Shown in pieces: positions 26,464 to 34,908 of a stretch of DNA of 64,000 nt. The notes under the pieces were generated by a model. That model saw nothing but the letters and a program-made list of their open reading frames with translations, ran no database searches and was not told the DNA's origin. The translations under genes and the position numbers were made by a program. Source of the stretch: Pseudothioclava sp033100795 (GTDB lineage: Bacteria; Pseudomonadota; Alphaproteobacteria; Rhodobacterales; Rhodobacteraceae). Every line of letters starts with the position of its first letter. Position 1 is the first letter of the stretch. The stretch spans positions 434,001 through 498,000 of the forward strand of contig NZ_JAWLVI010000001.1 in assembly GCF_033100795.1 (NCBI RefSeq). Direction: 5' to 3'.

Positions 26464-27215
26464 GCATCAATCACCGATAAAGGTTGGAAAATCACTCCGC
26501 TCGCATGCCATTCTACATGCGCGCGAAGATGGAAAACACGCGCAAGATTTTCTTCGGTCAACACCTCTTGAGGGGTGCCATTCGCGACGATCTGCCCCTT
26601 GAGCAGCAGGACGAGCCGCGTGCAATGGCGCGCCGCCAACCCAAGATCATGCAGCGAGGCCAGAACCGCGCCACCCTCTCCGGCATGCGCGCGAAACACA
26701 TCCATAACAGCGATTTGCGCCGCCGGATCAAGCCCCGCCGTCGGCTCGTCTGCGATCAATAAAGGCGCTTCCTGAGCAAGCGCGCGCGCGATCAGCACCC
26801 GCGCTTTTTCTCCCCCCGAAAGCTGGGTTGCCGCACGCTCACGCAGCGCACCAAGCCCCATCCGTTCTATTGCATTTTCAATCGCTTGCCGGTTCTTCCG
26901 GGCTGAAGCCTGCGGATGAGCCATGCGCCCGAGCGCGACAACGTCCTGCGCAGGCATTGGCCAGGCGATCTCGCGCTCCTGCGGCAGAAAGGCGGCCATG
27001 CGGGCGCGCGCTTCAGGGGTATGCTCCATCAGCGAATTTCGCCCCGATGCCGGCACCAGCCCAAGCACGCCGCGCATCAAGGTTGTTTTTCCCGCACCAT
27101 TCGGCCCCAGAAGGCCAACGAACTCCCCTGCCCCGACCTGCAGCGTGACACCGCTGACGACAGGACACGGGCCACGAAAAATACTAATGTTTTCCAGAGC
27201 CAGAAGCGCGTTCAT
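26460..27215 (-). CDS. btuD: Vitamin B12 ABC transporter ATP-binding protein
   Basis: A 251-residue ABC ATPase that powers corrinoid import through BtuC. Walker A GPNGAGKTT lies at residues 37-45, the signature LSGGEKARVLIARALAQ is near 140, Walker B with LLIADEPTAGLD follows, and the switch histidine is in ASLHDLGLAA. The B12 specificity is inferred from the neighbours: btuC overlaps by four bases upstream and cbiZ by four bases downstream. Confidence 0.93.
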   Translation of the reverse strand: MNALLALENISIFRGPCPVVSGVTLQVGAGEFVGLLGPNGAGKTTLMRGVLGLVPASGRNSLMEHTPEARARMAAFLPQEREIAWPMPAQDVVALGRMAHPQASARKNRQAIENAIERMGLGALRERAATQLSGGEKARVLIARALAQEAPLLIADEPTAGLDPAAQIAVMDVFRAHAGEGGAVLASLHDLGLAARHCTRLVLLLKGQIVANGTPQEVLTEENLARVFHLRAHVEWHASGVIFQPLSVIDA

Positions 27216-28210
27216 GCAGTTTCCCTCCGTGTCCGCAGGATCAGGTTCAGGAAGAATGGCGCCCCGACAAGCGCGGTCAGCACACCCAGCTTCAGGTCAC
27301 GATCGGGCGCTATGATCCGCACCGCTATATCGGCGGCCAATATCACCGCCGCGCCGCCAAGTGCCGAGGCCCATAGCAGCCGTGTCGGGTTCGCGCCGAC
27401 CGCGCGGCGCAGCAGATGCGGCACAATCAGCCCGACAAAGCCGATGGCGCCCGCCACCGCCGTAGCCGCCCCCACCAGCGAGGCCGTCGCCACGACCAGC
27501 AAGATGCGCAGCCGCGTCACATTCACCCCCATCGAGGTAGCGGCATCCTCGCCCAGTGTCAGCGCCTTCAGCCCGCCGCCCGCGCGCGCCATGATGGCCG
27601 CGCCAAGCACCATGAAAGGCAGCGCCAGTTGCACATGCAGCATCGAGCGATCCGCCAGAGACCCCATCATCCAGAACATGATTTCACTGGCCGCAAAGGG
27701 GTTCGGAGAGAGGTTCAGAACCAGAGAGGTGAACGCAGTAGCCAGCGCCGAAAGCCCGATCCCCGCCAGAATAAGCGTCAGGATCGTGCCGCGCGGTCCC
27801 GCGAGCAACAGGATCAGCCCGACGGAAATCAGTGCGCCCGCCAGCGCCGCCAGTGGCAGCGCCAAAGCGAAGGCCGCAGACAGCCCCGTCTGGATCGTGA
27901 TCACCGCGCCAAGCGCCGCTGCCGACGAGGTGCCGATCAGTCCCGGCTCGGCCAGAGGGTTGCGCAAAAGCCCCTGCAACGCGGCGCCGGACAACCCAAG
28001 CGCGCCGCCAACCAGTGCGCCCAGGATTGCACGCGGCAGGCGCACTTCGCGCATAACCAGCGTAACCATTTCGCCCTCGCCATGAAACAGCGCCGCAATC
28101 GAGGCATTCAGGCCAATCGCAGCGGGACCAATCAGCAGCGATCCTGCGAAAAGGCAGGCCACCAATATAAAAAGCAATGCAATCAGAATGCTATAGCGCA
28201 TAGAGTTCAT
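27212..28210 (-). CDS. btuC: Vitamin B12 ABC transporter permease (FecCD family)
   Basis: A 332-residue inner-membrane permease of the FecCD/BtuC family with about ten membrane helices. Family marks are RLPRAILGALVGGALGLSGAALQGLLRNPLAEPGLIG (about 56-92), the coupling region EDAATSMGVNV, and the late GFVGLIVPHLLRRAVG. It overlaps btuF upstream and btuD downstream by four bases each, so the three proteins are coupled at translation. Confidence 0.94.
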   Translation of the reverse strand: MNSMRYSILIALLFILVACLFAGSLLIGPAAIGLNASIAALFHGEGEMVTLVMREVRLPRAILGALVGGALGLSGAALQGLLRNPLAEPGLIGTSSAAALGAVITIQTGLSAAFALALPLAALAGALISVGLILLLAGPRGTILTLILAGIGLSALATAFTSLVLNLSPNPFAASEIMFWMMGSLADRSMLHVQLALPFMVLGAAIMARAGGGLKALTLGEDAATSMGVNVTRLRILLVVATASLVGAATAVAGAIGFVGLIVPHLLRRAVGANPTRLLWASALGGAAVILAADIAVRIIAPDRDLKLGVLTALVGAPFFLNLILRTRRETA

Positions 28211-29061
28211 CTGATTTTCTCCAAGGCGCTGCGGGCCTCTGTCAGCCTTGAGACCACCTCAAGAATGCGCGGTGTGCCGCAAATCCAGTCGCGGTCTGCC
28301 AGAATGGGCGCTGCGGGCGACGCCCCCAAACGCGCCAGCGCCGGATGGTCCAGAATATCCTCAGAGCGTGACTGCCCCGGATAGCGGTTGCCGCGGATCA
28401 CCATATCGGGCGCGGCCATAATCAGCACCTCAAGCGGCAGGTTGCCACCGCGCAACAGCCCTGCCTCGGCGGCAACATTGCGAAACCCCGCCGCATCCAG
28501 AACCTTGCCAGAGAGCGTATTCAGCCCCGTGCTATAGCCATTCGCGTAATACATTGCTGCCAGCGGGCGCAACTCGTCGCCCGTAGGAGCCAAAGCCGCG
28601 CGATCCGCGTTGAACGCCTCGATCATCGCTTGCGCCTCGGCCTCACGGCCAAGCGCCGCGCCCATCCGCTCCAGATGTGCGGGAATATCGTCCAGCGAGG
28701 TCGCAGGCGCGAATTTGACCACCGGAACGCCAAGCCGCTCCAGCAGGCTGGTGGTTGCGCGCGCGGTATATTCGCCTGCCAGAACCAGATCGGGTTTGAG
28801 CAAAAACACCTCTTCCGCCAACCCGTAATTCGCCCGATAAGCGGCGGCCTCCTCGGCCATAACAGAGCTATGCGGATCGGCAGCGAGGTTCGACACCGAC
28901 ACCAACTGCCCCGGCGCCGCAAGCTGCATCGCCAGCAAATCGGTGCACAGGTTGATCGAAACCACCCGCTGCGGCTGATCGGCCGCAGCAGGCAAAGCGA
29001 GGCCCGCGACAAGCGCCAGCCCCGCGATTATGCGCTTAGAACGACGCACGAACCCCAACAT
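28207..29061 (-). CDS. btuF: Vitamin B12 periplasmic binding protein
   Basis: A 284-residue class III binding protein that captures corrinoids in the periplasm. A signal peptide (RRSKRIIAGLALVAGLALPAAA) precedes QPQRVVSINLCTDLLAMQLA, the usual opening of BtuF-like proteins, and the chain carries the two-lobe pattern with PDLVLAGEYTARAT. ATG 29061 lies inside the end of btuB (24-base overlap); a GTG at 29049 would also keep the signal. The final residues overlap btuC by four bases. Confidence 0.9.
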   Translation of the reverse strand: MLGFVRRSKRIIAGLALVAGLALPAAADQPQRVVSINLCTDLLAMQLAAPGQLVSVSNLAADPHSSVMAEEAAAYRANYGLAEEVFLLKPDLVLAGEYTARATTSLLERLGVPVVKFAPATSLDDIPAHLERMGAALGREAEAQAMIEAFNADRAALAPTGDELRPLAAMYYANGYSTGLNTLSGKVLDAAGFRNVAAEAGLLRGGNLPLEVLIMAAPDMVIRGNRYPGQSRSEDILDHPALARLGASPAAPILADRDWICGTPRILEVVSRLTEARSALEKIR

Positions 29062-30850
29062 AGAAGGCGCGGTCCGAGGTGCCGTAGCTGTCGTTGAGTT
29101 GATATTCGGTATCGAACAGGTTTTCGACGCGCAGATAGGCCTCTTTGTCGGCGTCGATCGCATAGGTCAGCATCGCATTCGCCACGGCGAATTCCCTAAG
29201 AGCATCAGGTCGATCCGCAACATATTGCACCGAAAGCATACCCGACACATCATCGGACATCTGCGCCTTCGCGTAAACCGACAGGTTGTGGCGTTCAACC
29301 GCCGACCAGCCGGTCGAGACCGAGCTGTCGGTGTAGGTGTAGTTGCCGCCCAGTTCGATCCGCTGGCTTAGCGCGTAGCTGCCCGCAAGTTCCAGCCCGC
29401 TGCGCCGCGATTTGCCCGAGATTTGACCATAGCTGCCGGAAGAGCGGTTCCAGCCGATCAGGTTGGTTGCTTCCAGCCAGAAGGCCGTGGCGCTGATGCT
29501 GCCCTTGTCGCCAAAGCTCTTTTCGATGCCCAGATCGGCCGTTTTCGATTCTTCGGGGGCGAGGCTCGTGTCGCCATAGGGGCCGTAAAGCTCATAAAGC
29601 GAGGGGGCACGGAAGCCGTTGCCAGCGGAGGCGCGCACCAAGAGGTCATCCGAGAAGCGGTATACTGCCGCGAGACGGCCCGAGTTGAAGGCGCCGAAAT
29701 CGCTGTGGTGGTCATAGCGGGCCGAGGCGGTCACGTCGAACTGCGGCGTGATCGCATAGGTCAGTTCACTAAACAGGCTGTTCAGCTGCGTCGAGGCTCC
29801 ATGCGCCTTTTCGCGCTCTGTCTCGGCACCGAAGACCAGACGCCCGTTCGCGCCCAGATCGGTTGCACCTTGATAGCGTAGCTTGCCGCGGGTCGAGTGG
29901 AAATCGTCGCACCAGCCGTTCGAGCAGCTGTCGCGGTTCATCTGATAGCGGCTCAGTTCGATCTTGTGGTCGATCCCGCCCGCCGAAATGTCGGCAAATG
30001 CGCGCAGGCCGTTGCTGTCGCGGATGGTGTAATCGTCGCCCGTGGTGCCATCGACGGGAACATAAGAACCTTTAACAGAATCATAAGCAGATTCGTCAAA
30101 CGCACCGCGGCTATCCTCGACAAAGCCGGTCAGACCTAGCGTTACGCCCGGTGCGATAGAATGTTCGCCGTAGAAGCTCAGGCGGTTGGCGCGGTAGCCA
30201 TCGGCCTCAAAGTTGCCGTCGTTTTCATCCGCAGCCGAGAATCCGTCGGTCATCATATGCGAATAGGTCAGTGCCACCTCGCCGGTTTCGGTTTTGGTGG
30301 CGAGCGAATAGCTGAGCTTGCGGGTGCGGTAGCTGCCAAGCTCGGCGGCGACGGATTGTTCGGTGCCGATGTCTTTGGCGCGCTTGGTGGTGATGTTGAT
30401 CACACCGGCGACAGCCTGCGAGCCATAAAGGGCCGCGTTCGAACCCTTGAGGACCTCGATCCGGCTGATGTCAGCGGTGGTCAACCCACCGAAGTCGAAC
30501 GACCCCTGCCCCGCAGCCGCGTCGCCTACGTCGATCCCATCGACAAGAACTGCGACGTATTGGCTTGGCGTGCCGCGCACATAAAGCGACCCGGTGGTGC
30601 CGATCGGGCCCGAGCTTGCCATCGACACACCGGGAATGCGCGACAGGTAATCGGCCACGCGGGTATCGCCCGCCTCTTGCAGATCCTGCTCGGTCACGAC
30701 AGTCACGGTCGCGCCGGAACGTGCTTTCGCGGTCTCTTCAAGGTTCGCGGAAACAGTGATTTCGTCGAGGTTATAGACCTCTTGCGCGAAGGCGGGTGCG
30801 GCCATCACAAGGCCGGTGGTCGCCAGAAGGGCGGCGGTCAGGGTTTTCAT
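29036..30850 (-). CDS. btuB: TonB-dependent vitamin B12 receptor
   Basis: A 604-residue outer-membrane receptor. After a 21-residue signal peptide (ending APAFAQ) comes a TonB-box region NLDEITVSAN, the plug domain (VTEQDLQEAGDTRVADYLSRIPGVS, VRGTPSQYVAVLVDGI, IEVLKGSNAALYGSQAVAGVINI), and a beta-barrel ending in aromatic RAFYVGVRASF. The short length (about 600) matches BtuB rather than siderophore receptors. The cobalamin riboswitch directly upstream confirms the substrate class. GAGGGAAGA precedes ATG 30850. It leads the btuB-btuF-btuC-btuD-cbiZ operon. Confidence 0.95.
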   Translation of the reverse strand: MKTLTAALLATTGLVMAAPAFAQEVYNLDEITVSANLEETAKARSGATVTVVTEQDLQEAGDTRVADYLSRIPGVSMASSGPIGTTGSLYVRGTPSQYVAVLVDGIDVGDAAAGQGSFDFGGLTTADISRIEVLKGSNAALYGSQAVAGVINITTKRAKDIGTEQSVAAELGSYRTRKLSYSLATKTETGEVALTYSHMMTDGFSAADENDGNFEADGYRANRLSFYGEHSIAPGVTLGLTGFVEDSRGAFDESAYDSVKGSYVPVDGTTGDDYTIRDSNGLRAFADISAGGIDHKIELSRYQMNRDSCSNGWCDDFHSTRGKLRYQGATDLGANGRLVFGAETEREKAHGASTQLNSLFSELTYAITPQFDVTASARYDHHSDFGAFNSGRLAAVYRFSDDLLVRASAGNGFRAPSLYELYGPYGDTSLAPEESKTADLGIEKSFGDKGSISATAFWLEATNLIGWNRSSGSYGQISGKSRRSGLELAGSYALSQRIELGGNYTYTDSSVSTGWSAVERHNLSVYAKAQMSDDVSGMLSVQYVADRPDALREFAVANAMLTYAIDADKEAYLRVENLFDTEYQLNDSYGTSDRAFYVGVRASF

Positions 30851-30913
30851 TTGTCTTCCCTCAGGATGGGCCGAACAAGGCCCGAAGTAACAGAAAATCC
30901 GAGAGGGAAATCC

Positions 30914-30943
30914 CCCGCAGATGGTGGCTGTCACCACTGCGGA
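30914..30943 (-). promoter_or_regulatory. Strong hairpin between riboswitch and btuB
   Basis: CCGCAG and TGGTG pair with CTGCGG and CCACCA around a short loop, giving an 11-base stem in the btuB leader. No U tract follows, so it is not a normal terminator; it is a candidate piece of the riboswitch expression platform, together with a GGGCCTTGTTCGGCCC hairpin just before the btuB ribosome site. Confidence 0.4.
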
Positions 30944-30984
30944 CGAACCGCTGCCCATGCGCGCCCCGCGCCGGACAAGGGTGA

Positions 30985-31183
30985 TCGCTGCGGTAGGTCT
31001 CCTGACTCGCGGGTCGTCGATCTGGCGCGCCTTCCCGGGCCGAAACCCAGTGGCCAAAAACGCCATCTCTCGCCGCTTACAGTTGCGGGGGCAGTCCCGG
31101 AATTACCCTTGGGGGTGCACCGGAGTTCCCTTGAACCGGCGAAGCCGCCGGAACCGAAGCTGGGCTGTGAATACCGTTACGGG
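30985..31183 (-). promoter_or_regulatory. Cobalamin riboswitch upstream of btuB
   Basis: On the minus strand the region reads through all conserved cobalamin-riboswitch blocks in order: a 5' stem with GGTTCAAGGGAA and CCGGTGC, the core ATTCCGGGACTGCCCCCGC then AACTGTAAGCGG, GCCACTGGG, GGGAAGGCGC, and the B12 box AGTCAGGAGACCT near 30995-31010. High intracellular adenosylcobalamin should repress the btuB operon. The readout is probably translational because no terminator with a U tract follows. The cobS gene ends at 31231, just ahead of it. Confidence 0.93.
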
Positions 31184-31230
31184 GGGCGAAGCGTCAAGCG
31201 CGAAGGGCGACACAAGTCGCGCAGAAAACG

Positions 31231-31974
31231 TCAGTGCGCGCTGGTGGCGAGGAAAATCCAGATCGCGGTTTCGCTTGCAAGCTGGATCGCGCCCAGAACA
31301 TCGCCCGTTTGCCCGCCAATCCGGCGGGTGGCGCTGTGGCCGATCACGATCATCGCAAGCCCCGCACCGATCAGGGCAAATGCGCCTGTGGTGCCTGCCA
31401 ATATGACCAGAACGGCGCAGACAAGGGTGCCTGCGATCAGGCTGGCCTCGCCCTTCCCGGCCGCCATCCGGCCAAGCCCGTCGGCGCGCGCGGGCGGCAT
31501 AAAGACCAGCGCCAAAAGCATCGCAAGGCGACTGCCGACGCCCGCAAGCAGAAATGCAGTGGCGCTGGCGACCTCGGAGATGCCAGCCGCCAAAAGCGCC
31601 GAAAACAGAATCAGCGCCAGCACGCCATAGCTGCCGATCCGGCTGTCGCGCATGATCTCTAGCGTGCGGGCGCGGTCAGAGCCGCCACCCCAGCCATCGG
31701 CGAAATCCGCCAGCCCGTCGAAATGCATCCCGCCGGTGGCCAGAGCCGTGGCCAACAGCGCCAGAATCGCCGCGATCACTGACGAGAGGCCGAACGTGAC
31801 CGCAGCCGCGAAAACGCCCCAGCCAATGCCCCCGATCACAAGCCCGACCAGCGGAAAGGCCCATCGCGCCTTATCCATCGCAGGCACCGCGCCCGAAATC
31901 CGCCCGACCGGCAGCCGCGTCAGCAGCATCATCGCCAGTCGAAACTGATCGAAACGGGCGCGGGGCAGGCTCAT
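31231..31974 (-). CDS. cobS: Adenosylcobinamide-GDP ribazoletransferase (cobalamin synthase)
   Basis: CobS (CobV in Pseudomonas denitrificans naming) joins adenosylcobinamide-GDP and alpha-ribazole in the membrane to make adenosylcobalamin. The 247-residue protein has about six membrane segments and the family blocks FRLAMMLLTRLPVG, TGGMHFDGLADFADGWGGGSDRARTLEIMRDSRIGSYG and GGQTGDVLGA. ATG 31974 overlaps the cobT stop (ATGA), which fixes the start; the frame continues 16 codons upstream. Confidence 0.95.
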   Translation of the reverse strand: MSLPRARFDQFRLAMMLLTRLPVGRISGAVPAMDKARWAFPLVGLVIGGIGWGVFAAAVTFGLSSVIAAILALLATALATGGMHFDGLADFADGWGGGSDRARTLEIMRDSRIGSYGVLALILFSALLAAGISEVASATAFLLAGVGSRLAMLLALVFMPPARADGLGRMAAGKGEASLIAGTLVCAVLVILAGTTGAFALIGAGLAMIVIGHSATRRIGGQTGDVLGAIQLASETAIWIFLATSAH

Positions 31975-32987
31975 GCGTCGGACACTCCGGCTTCGGCAAA
32001 GGTCGCCATGCCGTTGTGACATTCCAAAGCCGCGCGCAGCACACCAAGTGCGAGCGCTGCGCCAGACCCTTCACCAAGCGCCATGCGCATCGACAGGATC
32101 GGCTCTTTCTCCATCGCCGACAGCAGCTTCGCGTGCCCCGGTTCGGTGCTGACATGGCCCACGACGCAGTGGTCCAGAAGCGCCGGGTCGATGGCATAAA
32201 GCGGCGCCACGGCGGCGGTGCAGATGAACCCGTCAAGGATCACCGGAATACGGTTCGCGCGCGCCTCAAGCACCGCGCCACAAATCGCCGCCTGCTCGCG
32301 CCCGCCAAGAGTCGCCAGAATCGCGCCGCCCTTTGCGCCTGCGTGAAGCGCCACGCCTTTCGCGATCACCTGCGCTTTCAGCGCCTTGCCCGCCGCATCC
32401 GATCCGGTGCCACGGCCAACCCATTCAGCGGCCTCGCCACCAAAGCACGCCAGCGCCAAGGCGGCAGCCACGGTCGAATTGCCGATGCCCATCTCGCCCA
32501 GAACCAGAACCTGCGCGTCGTGCTGCACGGCTTCGGCGCCGCGGCGCATCGCGTCCAGCGTCTCTGCCTCGGTCATCGCGGGCGCGGTTGTGAAATCGGC
32601 GGTGGGGGTGTCCAGATCAAGCGCCACGACCGAAAGATCAGCTCCCGATGCGCGGCAAAGCTGGTTGATCGCCGCCCCGCCTGCGCTGAAATTCGCGACC
32701 ATCTGCACGGTGACTTCTTGCGGATAAGGATTCACACCTTGCGCGCAAATCCCGTGGTTTCCGGCGAAAACAACGGCTTGCGCCTTGGTGATCTGCGGCT
32801 TTTCCACGCCCTGCCAGCCCGCCATGAACACAGCCAGATCCTCCAGCCGCCCCAGCGACCCCGGCGGCTTGGTCAGCGTGTTTTGACGCTCTTTCGCGCC
32901 TTCGATCGCGGCGGCATCCGCCACCGGCAACAGCTTGGCCAGCGGCAAAAGATCGGAGAGGGATTTCAGATCGACGAGAATGCTCAT
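31971..32987 (-). CDS. cobT: Nicotinate-nucleotide:dimethylbenzimidazole phosphoribosyltransferase
   Basis: CobT activates the lower ligand base (normally 5,6-dimethylbenzimidazole) to alpha-ribazole phosphate. The 338-residue protein shows TKPPGSLGRLEDLA near residue 40, VFAGNHGICAQGVNPYPQEVT, EMGIGNSTVAAAL, and VGHVSTEPGHAKLL, where the glutamate is the catalytic base region of the family. ATG 32987 overlaps the cobU stop by four bases and defines the start. It is cobU of P. denitrificans nomenclature. Confidence 0.96.
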   Translation of the reverse strand: MSILVDLKSLSDLLPLAKLLPVADAAAIEGAKERQNTLTKPPGSLGRLEDLAVFMAGWQGVEKPQITKAQAVVFAGNHGICAQGVNPYPQEVTVQMVANFSAGGAAINQLCRASGADLSVVALDLDTPTADFTTAPAMTEAETLDAMRRGAEAVQHDAQVLVLGEMGIGNSTVAAALALACFGGEAAEWVGRGTGSDAAGKALKAQVIAKGVALHAGAKGGAILATLGGREQAAICGAVLEARANRIPVILDGFICTAAVAPLYAIDPALLDHCVVGHVSTEPGHAKLLSAMEKEPILSMRMALGEGSGAALALGVLRAALECHNGMATFAEAGVSDA

Positions 32988-33496
32988 TGTGGTTTCACCT
33001 TGATTGGGTAGCCCGCGACACAAAGGTAAACCTCGTCACAGGCCTCCGCGACGGCCTGATTGAGCCAGCCTGCCGCGTCGCGGAAATCGCGGGCCAGCCT
33101 GTTTTCGGGAACGATACCTGCACCCACTTCATTCGTAACAAAAATCACCGGCGCTTTTTGCACCTTGAGTGCCGCTGTCAGCCGTGCGGCCTCGGCGCGC
33201 CAGTCGTTTTCTGCAAGCATCAGATTAGTCAGCCAGAGGGTCAGGCAATCCACAAGACGCGGCAAATTCCCGTCACTTTCCGACAAGGCACCCACAAGAT
33301 CGAAGGGTTCCTGGATCGTGCGCCATTCCGGACCTCGCCGCGCCTGATGCTCGGCGATGCGCTGTTCCATCTCGTCGTCAAAGGCCTGAGCGGTCGCGAT
33401 ATAGACCGCGCCCTGCCCGCCTTGCAGCGCCAGACGTTCGGCAAGCGTGGATTTCCCCGAGCGCGCGCCACCTGTGATGAGTATCGACTTTTTCAT
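32984..33496 (-). CDS. cobU: Adenosylcobinamide kinase / guanylyltransferase
   Basis: This bifunctional enzyme phosphorylates adenosylcobinamide and transfers GMP to it. The 170-residue protein has a P-loop GGARSGKST (9-17), the covalent-GMP histidine in AEHQARRGPEW (His50), and LVDCLTLWLTNLML plus FVTNEVGAGIVPENRLAR. It is cobP in P. denitrificans naming. A 45-bp gap separates it from the divergent phosphatase gene. A longer upstream frame is ignored because MKKSILITGG is the standard start. Confidence 0.95.
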   Translation of the reverse strand: MKKSILITGGARSGKSTLAERLALQGGQGAVYIATAQAFDDEMEQRIAEHQARRGPEWRTIQEPFDLVGALSESDGNLPRLVDCLTLWLTNLMLAENDWRAEAARLTAALKVQKAPVIFVTNEVGAGIVPENRLARDFRDAAGWLNQAVAEACDEVYLCVAGYPIKVKPQ

Positions 33497-33541
33497 AACC
33501 CCGTGACAAAGCAAAATCCGTTCGCGAAGGGAAGCGCCTAA

Positions 33542-34147
33542 ATGCCAAATGCGCAAATGCCAGTTTTCGAAGGGCCGGAGCTTGTGCTGATCCGCCATGC
33601 GCCTGCCGATCATGGCGGTCGTTTGTGCGGGCGCACGGATGTGGGCGCGCTGCTGGATGGATGCGGTATTTCTGCTGCACAAGAATGGCTTACGGTCGTT
33701 TCTTCAATCACCACAAGCCCCGCCCTGCGCTGCCGCCAAACCGCCGCCGCGATTTGGCCCGCGAGGGGCGAAATGCCGCATGATGCGCGCCTGTGGGAGC
33801 AGGATTTTGGCGCGCAGGAGGGGATGTTTTTTCGCGATCTCCCCGATTTGGGGCTTTTGACCAATGCCGAACTGGCATCGGTTCGCCCGCCCGAAGGCGA
33901 AAGTTTCGCCGATCTTTGCGCCCGAACCCACCCTGCTTTGGCTGATTACGCAGCCCGCTCTCTGGCCGAGAATAGCCCCGTTTGTCTGGTCGTGCACGCA
34001 GGCGTCATCCGCGCGGCCCTCGCGCTGGCTTTGGGCGATGTCGCGGCGGGCCTCGCCTTCGAGGTCGCGCCGTTTTCCATGACCCGCCTGCGCGTTTTGC
34101 CCACGGGCGGGTTCAGCATCATCTGCACGAACAGGGGCTTCGCGTGA
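33542..34147 (+). CDS. Histidine phosphatase, probable alpha-ribazole-5'-phosphate phosphatase
   Basis: A 201-residue histidine-phosphatase-superfamily protein. The catalytic motif is RHAP at residues 18-21, a second conserved patch HAGVIRAALALALGD carries the other histidine, and CRQTAAA is the usual mid-protein block. Its place between cobU and the threonine-kinase gene supports the CobC-type role of dephosphorylating alpha-ribazole phosphate or cobalamin phosphate in lower-ligand assembly. It starts with GGAAGC upstream; a second ATG 15 bases later is possible. Its stop overlaps the next start (GTGA). Confidence 0.85.
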   Translation: MPNAQMPVFEGPELVLIRHAPADHGGRLCGRTDVGALLDGCGISAAQEWLTVVSSITTSPALRCRQTAAAIWPARGEMPHDARLWEQDFGAQEGMFFRDLPDLGLLTNAELASVRPPEGESFADLCARTHPALADYAARSLAENSPVCLVVHAGVIRAALALALGDVAAGLAFEVAPFSMTRLRVLPTGGFSIICTNRGFA

Positions 34148-34908
34148 CGGTCCGCGTGGCAGGCCATTTCGGCGAGTGGCTTCAGGGGCGTATGGGGCCA
34201 TCGGGGCCGGTAGCGCTTGTCACGCTCGCCTGCCCTGCCCTTTGCGCGCACGCGACGGCCGGGGACGAGTCGCCGGATCTTGACCCGTTCTTTGCCGCAT
34301 TAGGGGTCGCTCCTGTCACCGCGTGCATCACCCTTGATATGCCGCTTGGCGCAGGTGCCGGAGCCTCGACCGCGACGCTGGTCGCGCTGGCGCGTCTGGC
34401 CGGATACGCTGGCCCGCCCGAGCGATTGGCGCGCGCATGTCTGGCGACTGAAGGGGCGAGCGACCCGCTGATGTTCGACGCGCCCGATAGCCTTTTGTGG
34501 GCCTCGCGCGAGGGGCGTATTCTGGACCACCTCTTGCCGCCGCCTGCCTGCGAAATCGTCGGTGGCTATTGGGGGTCGCCTGTCCCGACTGACCCGCGCA
34601 ATACCGATTTCGACGACATTTCCGATCTCGCGGCCGCGTGGAAAACTGCCGTTGCGGCGCATGATCTGGTGAGTTGCGCGCGGGTCGCCACCGAATCCGC
34701 ATCTCGCGCGGCGCGCCGCGATCACGCGCCTGATCCGATGGCGGCACTCTGCGCTGATCTTGGTGCCCTTGGCATCGTGCGCGCCCATACCGGATCGGCG
34801 CGCGGGCTTGTCTTTGCCAAAGGCGCCGCGCCCCCGCGCGCCATCGCCGCGCTGACCGACGCGGGGCTGACCGGCGTCCTGCAATTTAAGACCGGAGTTT
34901 CCCCATGA
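34144..34908 (+). CDS. bluE: L-threonine kinase for cobalamin side chain (PduX/BluE type)
   Basis: A 254-residue GHMP-superfamily kinase. The opening VRVAGHFGEWLQG is typical of PduX/BluE and DMPLGAGAGASTATLVAL near residues 65-80 is the GHMP glycine loop. It would make L-threonine phosphate, which CobD decarboxylates to aminopropanol phosphate. The start is GTG 34144, forming GTGA with the upstream stop; there is no earlier in-frame start with homology. Position directly before cbiB and cobD strongly supports the assignment. Naming follows the Rhodobacter bluE gene as I recall it. Confidence 0.88.
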   Translation: MTVRVAGHFGEWLQGRMGPSGPVALVTLACPALCAHATAGDESPDLDPFFAALGVAPVTACITLDMPLGAGAGASTATLVALARLAGYAGPPERLARACLATEGASDPLMFDAPDSLLWASREGRILDHLLPPPACEIVGGYWGSPVPTDPRNTDFDDISDLAAAWKTAVAAHDLVSCARVATESASRAARRDHAPDPMAALCADLGALGIVRAHTGSARGLVFAKGAAPPRAIAALTDAGLTGVLQFKTGVSP

